A stretch of 64,000 bases of DNA, from positions 5,444,501 through 5,508,500 of the forward strand of contig NC_008786.1 in the NCBI RefSeq assembly GCF_000015565.1, read 5' to 3'. The first letter of the stretch is position 1, and each line of letters begins with the position of its first letter. A model generated the notes under the pieces. The model was not told the origin of the DNA, searched no databases, and saw nothing but the letters and a program-made list of their open reading frames with translations. Positions 53,041-61,837 of this stretch are shown here, one piece after another. The translations under genes and the position numbers were made by a program. The DNA comes from Verminephrobacter eiseniae EF01-2 (GTDB taxonomy: Bacteria; Pseudomonadota; Gammaproteobacteria; Burkholderiales; Burkholderiaceae_C).

Positions 53041-54363
53041 ATGATTTCTCACCGTGACCCCAACGCGACCGCCACACCGGACAGTTCCGCCAGCGACGAG
53101 GCCCGGTACGACGCGCAGGTGCTGCGCGACCTGCCGCGCAACTTCGCAGCCAACCTGGCGCATGGCATGTTGGGCATGACCGGGTTCCGGCTCATGAGCG
53201 CGCCGACCTTCGTGCCGGCCTACATCTACATGCTGTCGGGCTCCAAGCTGGCCGTGGGCCTGGCCCTGGGTGCGCAGTTCCTGGGCATGACCCTGTCCTC
53301 CATCTGGGGCGCCACGCTGATCGAACACCGCAACCAGGTGATGCGCGTCGTCTACGCGGTCGGCTGGCTCATGCGGCTGCAGATCCTGGGTCTGGCGCTC
53401 AGTGCCTTCGTGCTCTCAGGCTCCTGGGCGCTGGGGGCGGCCTGCGTGTTCCTGGCGCTGTTCGGCTTCTTCGGCGGTGTGCAGGGTGTGACCTTCAACG
53501 TGCTGATGTCCAAGGTGATCCCGGTCACGCAGCGCGGCCGGCTCACGGGCATGCGCAACTTCCTGGGCGGGCTCACGGCCTCGGGCGTGGCCTACCTGGG
53601 CGGCGAGTACCTGGTCGGCTCCAACGCCTTCGGCAACGGCTATGCGTCCACCTTCATGCTGGCCTTCATCCTGACCAGCATCGGCATCAGCGCGCTGGCC
53701 TTCGTGCGCGAGCCCAAGTCGCTGACGGTGCGGGCCTCGCCCTCGCGCTTCATGCAGCGCCTGGCCGATGTGCCCGGCCTGCTGCGCGCCGATCCGCATT
53801 ACCGGCGCTTTTTTTTCGCGCGCGCGCTGGCGGCGCTGGGCACGTCCGCCGTGCCTTTCTACATCCTGCACGCGGGCCAGTTCGTGCGCCTGTCGGGCGC
53901 CACGCTGGGCTATTTCTCACTGGCCTTTTTGCTGTCGCAAATGATCAGCAACCTGGCCTGGGGCCGCATCGCGGACCGGCATGGCTACCGGCTCGTTTTT
54001 ATCCTGGGCGTGTGCATGTGGTGCGGTGCCACGCTGCTGCTGGTCCTGGGCGGCTCGCTGCCGCTGTTCCTGCTGGCCTTCTGCGGGCTGGGTGCGGGCT
54101 TCGGCGGTTACCAGGTGGCCGCGCAGAACTTCGTGCTGGAATTCGGCAAGGCGCACGAACTGCCGATGCTGATCGCCATCTCCGACACGGCCTCGCACCT
54201 GATGATGGCCATCGGCCCGCTGGTGGGCGGCATCATCGCCACGCAACTGGGCTATGCGCCGATCTTCTGGATGGCGCTGGCCTTCAAGACGCTTGCGCTG
54301 GCCATGGTCCTGCGCATCGAGGAGCCGCGGCACCGGCAGCGGGCAGGGATGCGCGCGTGCTGA
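53041..54363 (+). CDS. MFS transporter
   Basis: A 440-residue major facilitator with about 12 hydrophobic helices in two halves. A positively charged central loop holds RASPSRFMQRL near 230, and the glycine-rich FGFFGGVQGVTFNVLMSKV lies in the first half. The soluble N-terminal 30 residues and the MTGFRLMSAPTFVPAY start are copied in the pseudogene at 36 kb. Substrate unknown. The gene starts at 53041 after an AT-rich region and converges on the aconitase X operon. It is intact, which makes it the empty-site reference for the repeat insertion. Confidence 0.88.
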   Translation: MISHRDPNATATPDSSASDEARYDAQVLRDLPRNFAANLAHGMLGMTGFRLMSAPTFVPAYIYMLSGSKLAVGLALGAQFLGMTLSSIWGATLIEHRNQVMRVVYAVGWLMRLQILGLALSAFVLSGSWALGAACVFLALFGFFGGVQGVTFNVLMSKVIPVTQRGRLTGMRNFLGGLTASGVAYLGGEYLVGSNAFGNGYASTFMLAFILTSIGISALAFVREPKSLTVRASPSRFMQRLADVPGLLRADPHYRRFFFARALAALGTSAVPFYILHAGQFVRLSGATLGYFSLAFLLSQMISNLAWGRIADRHGYRLVFILGVCMWCGATLLLVLGGSLPLFLLAFCGLGAGFGGYQVAAQNFVLEFGKAHELPMLIAISDTASHLMMAIGPLVGGIIATQLGYAPIFWMALAFKTLALAMVLRIEEPRHRQRAGMRAC

Positions 54364-54414
54364 AACTGCGTGCAGTCAGCCATCCGGAACGCGCTTGCGC
54401 CCCGGCAGCCTTCG

Positions 54415-54891
54415 TCAGCGGCCTTGCACGCGCACGACCGGTTCCGTGCGCTGCCCGGACTGCGCCGCAGCGACCGTGCCGTCACCGACCTTCAGCACGC
54501 GCAGCATCCGCGCCCCGGGGTCGACCTCGACGATGGACCCATGCGCAATGGCCGCCGTCACATCCACATCGAAGCCCGCCAGCAGCGCAATGCCGCCCAA
54601 CGCCGCGCCCTGCGCGAGGATCGTGTTGACCGTGTTGAAAACGATGGCCTTGGGCGCCATGTGGCGCGACTTCATTTCGTGCAGCATCCAGGCCGACGCA
54701 ACGCCGCCCTTGGCGGTGTCGAGTATCAGGATGCGGTCGACATACGACAGCCCGACCAGTTTGTGCGCCGGCCGCGAGAACAGGCCGGTCCATCGGTTCA
54801 GGTCGTAGCGCGCCGAGAATCCGTCGTTGGCGACGAGCGCGGTGCCCGACACCTTCTCGCCCATGGCATGGCGGGCGATGAATTCCATCAT
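54415..54891 (-). CDS. Aconitase X small subunit (DUF126 swivel domain)
   Basis: A 158-residue protein of the aconitase X swivel-domain family. It begins MMEFIARHAMGEKVSGTALV and carries the hallmark DLNRWTGLFSRPAHKLVG and ILDTAKGGVASAWMLHEMK segments. It overlaps the large-subunit stop by ATGA and is clearly co-translated. In bacteria the two-chain (type IIb) aconitase X enzymes include cis-3-hydroxy-L-proline dehydratases; that activity is a candidate, not shown by the residues I can check. Confidence 0.9.
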   Translation of the reverse strand: MMEFIARHAMGEKVSGTALVANDGFSARYDLNRWTGLFSRPAHKLVGLSYVDRILILDTAKGGVASAWMLHEMKSRHMAPKAIVFNTVNTILAQGAALGGIALLAGFDVDVTAAIAHGSIVEVDPGARMLRVLKVGDGTVAAAQSGQRTEPVVRVQGR

Positions 54892-56117
54892 TTCAGTTCC
54901 CCTGTTTCGGCGGCGTCCACGCATTCCTGCATCGACGCCAGCATGGGGGCGTAGCCGTAGCCGCCGAGGATGTTGACGAGCTTGGCGCTGTTCGTGGCCA
55001 GCCGTTTCCAGCCCTTGGCCTGGCCCATCTCGCGCGCATACGACTGGTAAAAGCACATCCCCGACAGCACCATGCCGCCGGCGGATTCGATGAGCCTGGT
55101 GTAGCCGAAGCGGTCGCAGTCGGGCTTGACCTGCGGGCTGGTGATGGCCAGCAAGGGCCGCCTGAAGCTGCGCCCCTTGCACAGCGCCGCAAGCTGCCGC
55201 AGCTCGTAGATGCTCAGTTGCGGCGCGGAGAACACGACCACGTCGACGCCTTTCTCGCCGGCGTAGCCGCTGCGCAGCGCCGCCACGTCGGCCTGGCCGA
55301 TGCGGTGCGCGACGGGCAGACGGTCGCCGCCGACATCCTTGAGCGTGAAGGCTTCGGGCGTGATGCCGACGAGGTGATAGAGCGCGGTCGAGCCGAAGCT
55401 CGCCATCGCGGCGCCGAAGTGCTTGAGCTCGTCCGATGTGGGCGCGGTGTCGAGGCCTTCGACGACCGGCACGGCCCAGTAGTTGCCCGCCAGCCGGCCG
55501 ATCACGCCGCCCAGCGCGCCCCAGTCATCGAGCGCGCGCGGCGTCCAGCCGACCCGGATGCGCAGCGTGGCCTGGCGGCTTGCGTCGAGGTGATAGCCGT
55601 AGCGCGGCGTGCGGCCCGTCAGCCCCGCAGACAAGGCCGACGGACCGCCCTCGAAGTTCGAACGCGCACCGCCCACCGAGTTCGAATAGATCACCACGCC
55701 CGTGTCGCCGAACGCGACATGCTCGCCGCGGGTGGCCGCCAGCACGGTCTGGTAGTTGATGCAGGTGTCGGTCATGCTCACGCCAAGCCGCTCGAAGGCG
55801 CTGATGGCGCGGCGCTCCAATTCGAGCATCCAGTCGGCCTGGCCCAGGTCGCCGGCCTTGCTGAAATCGGTGCCGCGCGGATCGGTGATGGTGGGGATGC
55901 GCACGCCGCCCTCTTGCGCATCGGCCAGCCGCTCCAGCCATTGCACGCCGGCCTGGCCGAGGCTTTCGGTGTCGGCCATGATGTGCGCCTGCGTGACGGG
56001 CACGAAGTCTTTCGCGCCGAAGAAATCGCCCACCGCGATCTGGTGCCCGAGGGCCGTTTGCGCGACGACGCCCAGCGCGCCGCCGAGGATGGCCTGTTCT
56101 TCATCATCGAGGATCAT
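54888..56117 (-). CDS. Aconitase X catalytic subunit (DUF521)
   Basis: A 409-residue aconitase X large subunit. It starts MILDDEEQAILGGALGVVAQ and has FVPVTQAHIMADTESLG, DTCINYQTVLAATRGEHVAFGDTGVVIYSNSVGGARSNFEGGP near 140-170, and CKGRSFRRPLLAIT and YQSYAREMGQ late in the chain. The cysteines in DTCINY and elsewhere are likely cluster ligands. It overlaps the small-subunit gene and starts 5 bp after the TctC-type receptor gene. Dehydration of a hydroxyproline or a related hydroxy acid is the expected chemistry. Confidence 0.92.
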   Translation of the reverse strand: MILDDEEQAILGGALGVVAQTALGHQIAVGDFFGAKDFVPVTQAHIMADTESLGQAGVQWLERLADAQEGGVRIPTITDPRGTDFSKAGDLGQADWMLELERRAISAFERLGVSMTDTCINYQTVLAATRGEHVAFGDTGVVIYSNSVGGARSNFEGGPSALSAGLTGRTPRYGYHLDASRQATLRIRVGWTPRALDDWGALGGVIGRLAGNYWAVPVVEGLDTAPTSDELKHFGAAMASFGSTALYHLVGITPEAFTLKDVGGDRLPVAHRIGQADVAALRSGYAGEKGVDVVVFSAPQLSIYELRQLAALCKGRSFRRPLLAITSPQVKPDCDRFGYTRLIESAGGMVLSGMCFYQSYAREMGQAKGWKRLATNSAKLVNILGGYGYAPMLASMQECVDAAETGELK

Positions 56118-56122
56118 GGTGC

Positions 56123-57088
56123 TTACTCGAGGGCGATGCCAGCGTTGCGCACGGCGACGCTCCACTTGGCGGTTTCTGATTTCTGGAACTCGGCCAGCGG
56201 CACGCTCAGCGGTTGCACGCCGACGTTGCCGAGCTTGCTGCGGTAGTCGTCGGAGCGCACGATCTTCTCGAGCGCCGTGCGCAGCCGCGTGGTGATGCCG
56301 GCCGGCAAGCGCGCCGGTGCGAACACGGCCCACCACGCCGTGGACTCGAAGTGGGGCCAGCCCGACCCGCTGACCGTGGGCACCGCAGGCAACAGCGGCG
56401 AGCGCTGCCGGCTCGTGAGCGCCAGCGCCTTGAGCTTGCCCGCCGCCACGTTCGGCAGCACCGACTGCAGCGGATCGAACATCACCTTGATCTGCCCGCC
56501 CAGCAGGTCGGTGATCGCCGGGGCGCTGCCCTTGTACGGGATGTGCTGCATCCCGATGCCCGCCGTGCTGCAGAACATCGCGCCGGCAAGGTGGCCCGGC
56601 GTGCCCGCGCCGGCCGAGCCGTACTGAATGGCATCGGGCGCGGCCTTGGCCATGGCCACAAGGCTCGCCAGCGTTGCGAAGCCCGCGTCGGGATGCACGA
56701 CGATGGCCACCGGCGCGCTGGCCACGCTGGCGATGGGCGTGAAGTCCTCGATCGGGTCGTGCGGCAACCTGGGGTAGAGCGCGCCGTTGATGGCGTTGGT
56801 GCCGACGGTGCCCATGAGCAGCGTGTAGCCGTCGGGCGCGGCCTTGGCGACGAAGTCGGCCCCTATCGAGCCGCCCGCGCCGCCGCGGTTGTCCACGAAG
56901 ATCTGCTGCCCCAGCGCATGGCCCAGCAGCAGCGCGGTGGGGCGCGCGACGATGTCCGTGGGTCCGCCCGGCGGGAACGGAACGATCATGCGTACCGGCC
57001 TGGCCGGATAGTCTTGCGCCCGGGCCGTGCCGGCCACCGGGCAGGCCAGCGCCGTGGCGATGACCTGCCTTCTGTTCAATCGGTGCAT
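56123..57088 (-). CDS. Bug/TctC-type periplasmic receptor
   Basis: A 321-residue tripartite tricarboxylate receptor of the Bug family. The N-terminus MHRLNRRQVIATALACPVAG looks like a twin-arginine or Sec signal. The Bug hallmarks are present: YPARPVRMIVPFPPGGPTDIVAR, NRGGAGGSIGADFVAKAAPDGYTL, and HIPYKGSAPAITDLLGGQI. No permease partner is nearby, as is usual for orphan Bug proteins. Because it is cotranscribed with aconitase X it may bind that enzyme's substrate. It abuts the upstream small gene with no gap. Confidence 0.9.
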   Translation of the reverse strand: MHRLNRRQVIATALACPVAGTARAQDYPARPVRMIVPFPPGGPTDIVARPTALLLGHALGQQIFVDNRGGAGGSIGADFVAKAAPDGYTLLMGTVGTNAINGALYPRLPHDPIEDFTPIASVASAPVAIVVHPDAGFATLASLVAMAKAAPDAIQYGSAGAGTPGHLAGAMFCSTAGIGMQHIPYKGSAPAITDLLGGQIKVMFDPLQSVLPNVAAGKLKALALTSRQRSPLLPAVPTVSGSGWPHFESTAWWAVFAPARLPAGITTRLRTALEKIVRSDDYRSKLGNVGVQPLSVPLAEFQKSETAKWSVAVRNAGIALE

Positions 57089-57529
57089 TCAGCGCAGCGC
57101 CGGTGTTGCCAACGAGACGCCGCAGGCGCGCAGCGCAGCGTTTTGTACGCCGCGATAGCGCTTGGCGGCCTGCTTGCCATGCTCCGGGTCCCGGAATATC
57201 CCGCCGGCTTCGCCGCTGAGCGTGGCGTACCTGGCGAAGGTGGACGATTCGACATACTCGTCGTAGGGCAACTGGGCGGCGATCCGGTCGAGCGCGCACG
57301 AGCACTTGTGCAGGTACACATAGGCGCCGCCGTTCCTGGCCATGCACTCGCCCACGTACTCGACGCGGGCGCTGGTCGGATAGTCGTTGGCCGGGGGGGC
57401 GGATGGATTCTGACCGGTTTGCGCACCGGCAGCCGCCATCGCCGATGCCGCCAGCAGACAGGCCAGTGGCCGCAGGCCGAAGCGGCTGCCTTGCAGGCGT
57501 CGGGAATCCTCGTGGTATGTGCTGTGCAT
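57089..57529 (-). CDS. Small exported cysteine-containing protein, unknown
   Basis: A 146-residue protein with a signal-like region (about residues 20-38, RPLACLLAASAMAAAGAQ) and a mature part with cysteines in YVGECMARNGG, YLHKCSCALD and LRACGV. I do not recognise the family. It is the first gene of the operon that continues with TctC (stop and start adjacent) and aconitase X, and it is divergent from xoxF. The cysteine spacing does not form a CxxCH haem site. It could belong to either neighbouring system; a link to the quinoprotein operon is possible but unsupported. Confidence 0.6.
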   Translation of the reverse strand: MHSTYHEDSRRLQGSRFGLRPLACLLAASAMAAAGAQTGQNPSAPPANDYPTSARVEYVGECMARNGGAYVYLHKCSCALDRIAAQLPYDEYVESSTFARYATLSGEAGGIFRDPEHGKQAAKRYRGVQNAALRACGVSLATPALR

Positions 57530-57605
57530 GTGCCGGTGATGCAAATCACGCGCCACCGCGCCACGGCGCCGCCCGAACCCGCGCCGCCATCCTTTTGATC
57601 CAGCT

Positions 57606-57622
57606 ATGACACAGGTTGTCAT
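57606..57622. promoter_or_regulatory. Inverted repeat in xoxF upstream region
   Basis: ATGACA, 5-bp spacer, TGTCAT: perfect 6-bp arms in the 343-bp divergent region between the small exported gene and xoxF. It is a candidate site for the regulator of lanthanide or alcohol response. Confidence 0.4.
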
Positions 57623-57735
57623 CAAATGAGGCCCTGACCCGGGACAAATTCCGATCGATGCCGTGAACAAATCCCGCGTTGTGGGCGGCCATCCGACTCG
57701 GGCATGGATTGTGCGGTGCACTGCGTGGCGCCTTT

Positions 57736-57747
57736 GCAAAGCTTTGC
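57736..57747. promoter_or_regulatory. 12-bp palindrome in xoxF upstream region
   Basis: GCAAAGCTTTGC is a perfect palindrome 126 bp before the xoxF ATG. Function inferred only from position. Confidence 0.35.
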
Positions 57748-57872
57748 GAGTGGGGGACCGCCAGGCCCGTGGCCCGTGCGCCCAGCGGCAGAGCAATTGC
57801 CAGCCATTGCCCCCGGCGCGCAGAAAGCGGTATCCACATTCCGTCAGGTAGAGACAATCGGAGCAAAGACAT

Positions 57873-59699
57873 ATGAAATTCCGAACCATGATGGTGGGGC
57901 TGGCAATGCTGGCCACAGCCACCGCGTCGATCACCGCACGCGCAGACGCCGAGCTCGACAAGCTGATCGCCAACCCGGCCAACTGGGCCGCGCAGGCGGG
58001 CGATTACGCCAATCACCGCTACAGTGAACTCAAGCAGGTCCATGCCGGCAACGCGAAGAACCTGCAGGTCGCGTGGACGGTGTCCACCGGCGTGCTGCGC
58101 GGCCATGAAGGCTCGCCGCTGGTGTTCGGCGACACGATGTACATCCACTCGCCGTTTCCGAACAAGGTGATCGCGCTGAACCTGAAGGACCAGACCTTCA
58201 AATGGAAGTACGAGCCCAAGCAGGACAACAACGTGGTGCCGGTGATGTGCTGCGATACCGTCAGCCGCGGCCTGGCCTATGGCGACGGCAAGATACTGCT
58301 GCAGCAGGCCGACACCACCTTGGTGGCGCTCGATGCCCACACCGGCAAGGTCGTGTGGAGCGTCAAAAATGGCGACCCCAAGATCGGCGAGACCAATACC
58401 AACGCTCCGCATGTCTTCAAGGACAAGGTCATCACCGGTATCTCCGGCGGCGAGTTCGGCGTGCGCGGCCGCCTGATCGCCTATGACCTGAAAACCGGCA
58501 AGACAGTCTGGACTGCTTTCAGCACCGGCCCGGACGAGGACATGCTGTTCGATCCCGCCACCACGATGACCTGGACCGACGGCAAGATGGCGCCGGTCGG
58601 CAAGGACTCCTCGCTCAAAACCTGGAAGGGCGACCAGTGGAAGCTCGGCGGCGGCACCACCTGGGGCTGGTATTCCTACGATCCCAAGCTGAACCTGGTC
58701 TACTACGGCAGCGGCAACCCGGGCACCTGGAACCCGTCGCAGCGCCCGGGCGACAACAAGTGGTCGATGACGCTGTTCGCACGCGACCTCGACACCGGCA
58801 AAGCCAGGTGGGTGTACCAGATGACGCCGCACGACGAGTGGGACTATGACGGCGTCAACGAGCTCGTGCTGGCCGACCTGAACATCAAGGGCAAGAAGGT
58901 GCCGTCCGTGGTGCACATGGACCGCAACGGTTACGCCTACACGCTCCAGCGCGAAACCGGTGAACTACTGGTGGCCGAGAAGTTCGACCCGACCATCAAC
59001 TGGGCATCGAAGATCGACATGAAGAGCGGGCGCCCGGTCGTCAACGCCAAATATTCGCCCGCCACCACGGGGCCGGATGTCAACGTCAAGGGCATCTGCC
59101 CGTCGGCGCTCGGGACCAAGGACCAGCAGCCGATGAGCTACGACCGCAAGTCGGGCATCTTCCTGGTGCCGACCAACCATGTCTGCATGGACTACGAGCC
59201 CTTCCAGGTCGAATACACCGCAGGCCAGCCCTATGTGGGCGCCACCTTGGCGATGTACCCGACGCCGAAAAGCCACGGCGGCATGGGCAACTTCATTGCC
59301 TGGGATGCGGCCGCCGGCAAAATCCTGTGGTCCAAGCCGGAGCGCTTTTCGGTCTGGTCCGGCGCGCTGGCAACGGCCGGCGACATCGTGTTCTACGGCA
59401 CGCTGGAAGGCTACCTGAAGGCCGTCAGCATCAAGGACGGCAAGGAGCTTTGGAAGTTCAAGACCCCCTCCGGCATCATTGGCAACGTCTTCACCTATCT
59501 GTTCGAAGGCAAGCAGTATGTCGGCGTCTACTCGGGCATCGGCGGCTGGGCCGGCATCGGCATGGCGGCCGGGCTGGAGAATTCCTCCGATGGCCTGGGC
59601 GCAGTCGGCGGCTACAGGGACCTGGCCAAGTACACCGATCTCGGCGGCACCTTGTTCATCTTTGCGTTGCCGAGCAACAGCCAAGCAACCGGTTCCTGA
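57873..59699 (+). CDS. xoxF: Lanthanide-type methanol/alcohol dehydrogenase XoxF
   Basis: A 608-residue PQQ dehydrogenase with a signal peptide (1-25, SITARADAE). It has the vicinal cysteines of the family in [13 protein letters not shown], the metal glutamate in SGGEFGVRG, the asparagine in [10 protein letters not shown], and the catalytic aspartate D324 in [11 protein letters not shown]. The second aspartate, D326, two residues later, is the accepted mark of lanthanide-dependent enzymes; the other quinoprotein in this window has Ala there. Methanol, ethanol or aldehydes are possible substrates. It heads an operon with xoxG and xoxJ. Confidence 0.95.
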   Translation: MKFRTMMVGLAMLATATASITARADAELDKLIANPANWAAQAGDYANHRYSELKQVHAGNAKNLQVAWTVSTGVLRGHEGSPLVFGDTMYIHSPFPNKVIALNLKDQTFKWKYEPKQDNNVVPVMCCDTVSRGLAYGDGKILLQQADTTLVALDAHTGKVVWSVKNGDPKIGETNTNAPHVFKDKVITGISGGEFGVRGRLIAYDLKTGKTVWTAFSTGPDEDMLFDPATTMTWTDGKMAPVGKDSSLKTWKGDQWKLGGGTTWGWYSYDPKLNLVYYGSGNPGTWNPSQRPGDNKWSMTLFARDLDTGKARWVYQMTPHDEWDYDGVNELVLADLNIKGKKVPSVVHMDRNGYAYTLQRETGELLVAEKFDPTINWASKIDMKSGRPVVNAKYSPATTGPDVNVKGICPSALGTKDQQPMSYDRKSGIFLVPTNHVCMDYEPFQVEYTAGQPYVGATLAMYPTPKSHGGMGNFIAWDAAAGKILWSKPERFSVWSGALATAGDIVFYGTLEGYLKAVSIKDGKELWKFKTPSGIIGNVFTYLFEGKQYVGVYSGIGGWAGIGMAAGLENSSDGLGAVGGYRDLAKYTDLGGTLFIFALPSNSQATGS

Positions 59700-59718
59700 A
59701 CCGGCACGCAATCGGCGT

Positions 59719-59751
59719 GCAGGGCGGCCACCCCAAGCGTTGCCGCCCTGC
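59719..59751 (+). other. Strong stem-loop between xoxF and xoxG
   Basis: GCAGGGCGGC and GCCGCCCTGC form a perfect 10-bp stem with a 13-nt loop. It lacks a T-run, so it may be an RNA-stability or partial-termination element that lowers downstream expression relative to xoxF. Confidence 0.65.
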
Positions 59752-59781
59752 ATCTGCTTTACCAATAAAGACTTGATCGAC

Positions 59782-60186
59782 ATGCTGCGCTCCTCCTGCG
59801 TGATCATTCTTGCGCTGCTCGCTTGCAGCCTGTGCGCGGCCCAGGGCAAGGGCGAAAGCGCGCAACCCCTGTATCAGGTGACTGAAGGCAACAAGGTCGA
59901 CGCCAAGACCCTGGAAGGCTGGAAAACTTGGCGCGCGTTGGCCTGCGAACGCTGCCATGGCGCGCAGCAAGAGGGCCTGGTCGGCCCCTCGCTGCTGGAG
60001 TCGCTCAAGAAGCTATCGCCCGATGCGTTCCACGATTTGGTGATGCAAGGGAAGATCGACAAAGGCATGCCGAATTTCGCAGCTTCCGATGCGATGCAAA
60101 AGAACTGGCAAAACCTGTATGCCTACCTGAAGGGCCGCTCGGACGGCAAGATCATGCCGGGCCGTGTCTACCCGGCCGACAAATAA
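59782..60186 (+). CDS. xoxG: XoxG-type cytochrome c
   Basis: A 134-residue periplasmic cytochrome with a signal peptide (1-20, ACSLCAAQ), one haem site CERCHG, and a likely axial methionine in DKGMPNF near residue 100. It follows xoxF by 82 bp and would be its electron acceptor, passing electrons to a terminal oxidase. The order xoxF-xoxG-xoxJ is the standard one. Length is on the short side for XoxG but covers the whole haem domain. Confidence 0.9.
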   Translation: MLRSSCVIILALLACSLCAAQGKGESAQPLYQVTEGNKVDAKTLEGWKTWRALACERCHGAQQEGLVGPSLLESLKKLSPDAFHDLVMQGKIDKGMPNFAASDAMQKNWQNLYAYLKGRSDGKIMPGRVYPADK

Positions 60187-60233
60187 ACGATGACCGGTCC
60201 GGCGCGCCGGACACCGCACCACAGGAGCCGACG

Positions 60234-61109
60234 ATGCGAAACCTGCGATTGCTGCTGGCAACGGCGCTGATGCTGCTGACGGCGGCAGCGCCGGCAGCGC
60301 CAGCGGACGGACCGTTGCGCGTCTGCGCCGACCCGAACAGCCTGCCGTCGTCGAACCGGCACGGCGAAGGTTACGAGAACGAGATCGCCCGGGCCATGGC
60401 CCAGGATCTGGGCCGCAGGCTCGTCTACACCTTCTTCCCGCAGCGCATGGGCTTCGTGCGCAACACCCTGCGGGCCAAGGACCCCGATACCGGCCAGTGG
60501 AAATGCGACCTGATCATTGGCGTGCCCAAGGACTATGAACTGACGGCCAACACGCGGCCCTATATGCACTCGACCTATGCGCTGGTGTTCCGCCAGCGCG
60601 ACGCGCTGCGCGGCTTGGCCACGCCGCAGGACCTGCTGAAACTGCCGCCCGAGACCTTGGGCAAGCTGCGCTTTGGCATCTTCTCGCGCGCGCCGTCGGT
60701 CGATTGGCTGCTGCGCCACCAACTGTTCGAGCAGGCCGTGGTCTATCAGCAGCAAAGCGGCGACCCCGACGAGGTGCCGGGCGGCGTGGTCGAGCGCGAC
60801 TTGCTGGCCGGCAAGATCGACATCGCCATTCTGTGGGGGCCTATTGCCGGGTACCTGGCGCGCCAGCATGCGGGCGCGGGCGACTGGGTGATGCTGCCGT
60901 TTCAGCCCGATGCGCAGATCAAGTTCGACTACCGGATCGCAATGGGCGTGCGCTTTGGCGAAAAGGAGTGGAAGGACGAGGTCGATCGCTGGATTGCAGG
61001 CAACCAGGAGAAGATCGATGCGATTTTGGCCAGTTACCGGATTCCGTTGGTGGACGAACGAGGCCATCCGGTTGCTGTCGGGCCGGTGGCCGGCGGCTCG
61101 GCACCGTAA
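60234..61109 (+). CDS. xoxJ: XoxJ-type periplasmic binding protein
   Basis: A 291-residue exported protein of the solute-binding fold (family 3), with a signal peptide at 1-23, then LRVCADPNSLPSSNRHGEGYENEIARAMAQDLGR, the hallmark of quinoprotein-associated XoxJ/MoxJ proteins. CDLIIGVPKDYELTANTRPYMHSTYALVF follows. XoxJ is thought to help activate or mature XoxF. It is the third gene of the operon, 47 bp after xoxG, and is intact. Confidence 0.9.
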   Translation: MRNLRLLLATALMLLTAAAPAAPADGPLRVCADPNSLPSSNRHGEGYENEIARAMAQDLGRRLVYTFFPQRMGFVRNTLRAKDPDTGQWKCDLIIGVPKDYELTANTRPYMHSTYALVFRQRDALRGLATPQDLLKLPPETLGKLRFGIFSRAPSVDWLLRHQLFEQAVVYQQQSGDPDEVPGGVVERDLLAGKIDIAILWGPIAGYLARQHAGAGDWVMLPFQPDAQIKFDYRIAMGVRFGEKEWKDEVDRWIAGNQEKIDAILASYRIPLVDERGHPVAVGPVAGGSAP

Positions 61110-61162
61110 GGCGTGCAGCACACCCCATCGGCCAGTTGCCGCTGACGCCGTACCGGCTGCCG

Positions 61163-61822
61163 CACCAGCAAAAACCAGTTGGCAGCCACTGCGCGACATC
61201 CAGCCGGTGCTGATGATCTCGGGCGTCACCTTTGGCATCCTGGTGCCGGCCGACAGCCCGCTGCTCGACTGGGGCCGCGCCCATCCGGGGCAACTAACGG
61301 TCGGCTCCACCGGGGTCGGCACCACGGCGCATCCGGGCATGGCAGACATACTCTCGCGCAGCGGCATCTGCTACGTGCATGTGCCCTATCGCGGCACCGC
61401 CGACCAGATGCTGGCGGTGGCCAACCATGCGCTGATGGTCGACGTCGACTCCACCGGCTTCGCGCCGTTCGTGGACTGCGGGCAGATGCGTTTGCTGGCC
61501 GTATGCAGCGCCACCCGCTCCAGGCGCTGGCCAGAGGTGCCGGCCGTGGAGGAACGGGGGTTTCCGGGTGCCGTTTACAATGCGCCATACGGCATCGGTC
61601 TGCCGTATGGCGCCGGGCCGCATATCGTCAAACGCCGGCACGATGCGTTCCATCACGCGCTGTTCCAGCCCCGCCATGTCGCCGAGCTGGCCCAATACGA
61701 CCCGGAACCGAGCTACCTGAACACGCAGCAGTCCCCAAGCCTACCTGGAGCGTGCCCGGGCCAAGGAACGCGCATTCGTCGAACGCCTGGGCCTCGGAAT
61801 CACGCCGCAGGCGCTGCCGTGA
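61163..61822 (+). pseudogene. Bug/TctC receptor gene remnant
   Basis: The stretch encodes the middle and end of a Bug protein: LLDWGRAHPGQLTVGSTGVGTTAHPG, YVHVPYRGTADQMLAV, MRLLAVCSATRSRRWPEVPAVEE and GIGLPYGAGPHIV. A frameshift near the CCCC at 61733 changes frame, after which AYLERARAKERAFVERLGLGITPQALP leads to a TGA at 61820. The signal peptide and about the first 100 residues are absent. It lies between xoxJ and the ABC ATPase and may once have been a complete receptor gene in the same operon. Confidence 0.82.
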
Positions 61823-61837
61823 CTATTGCCACCCGCC

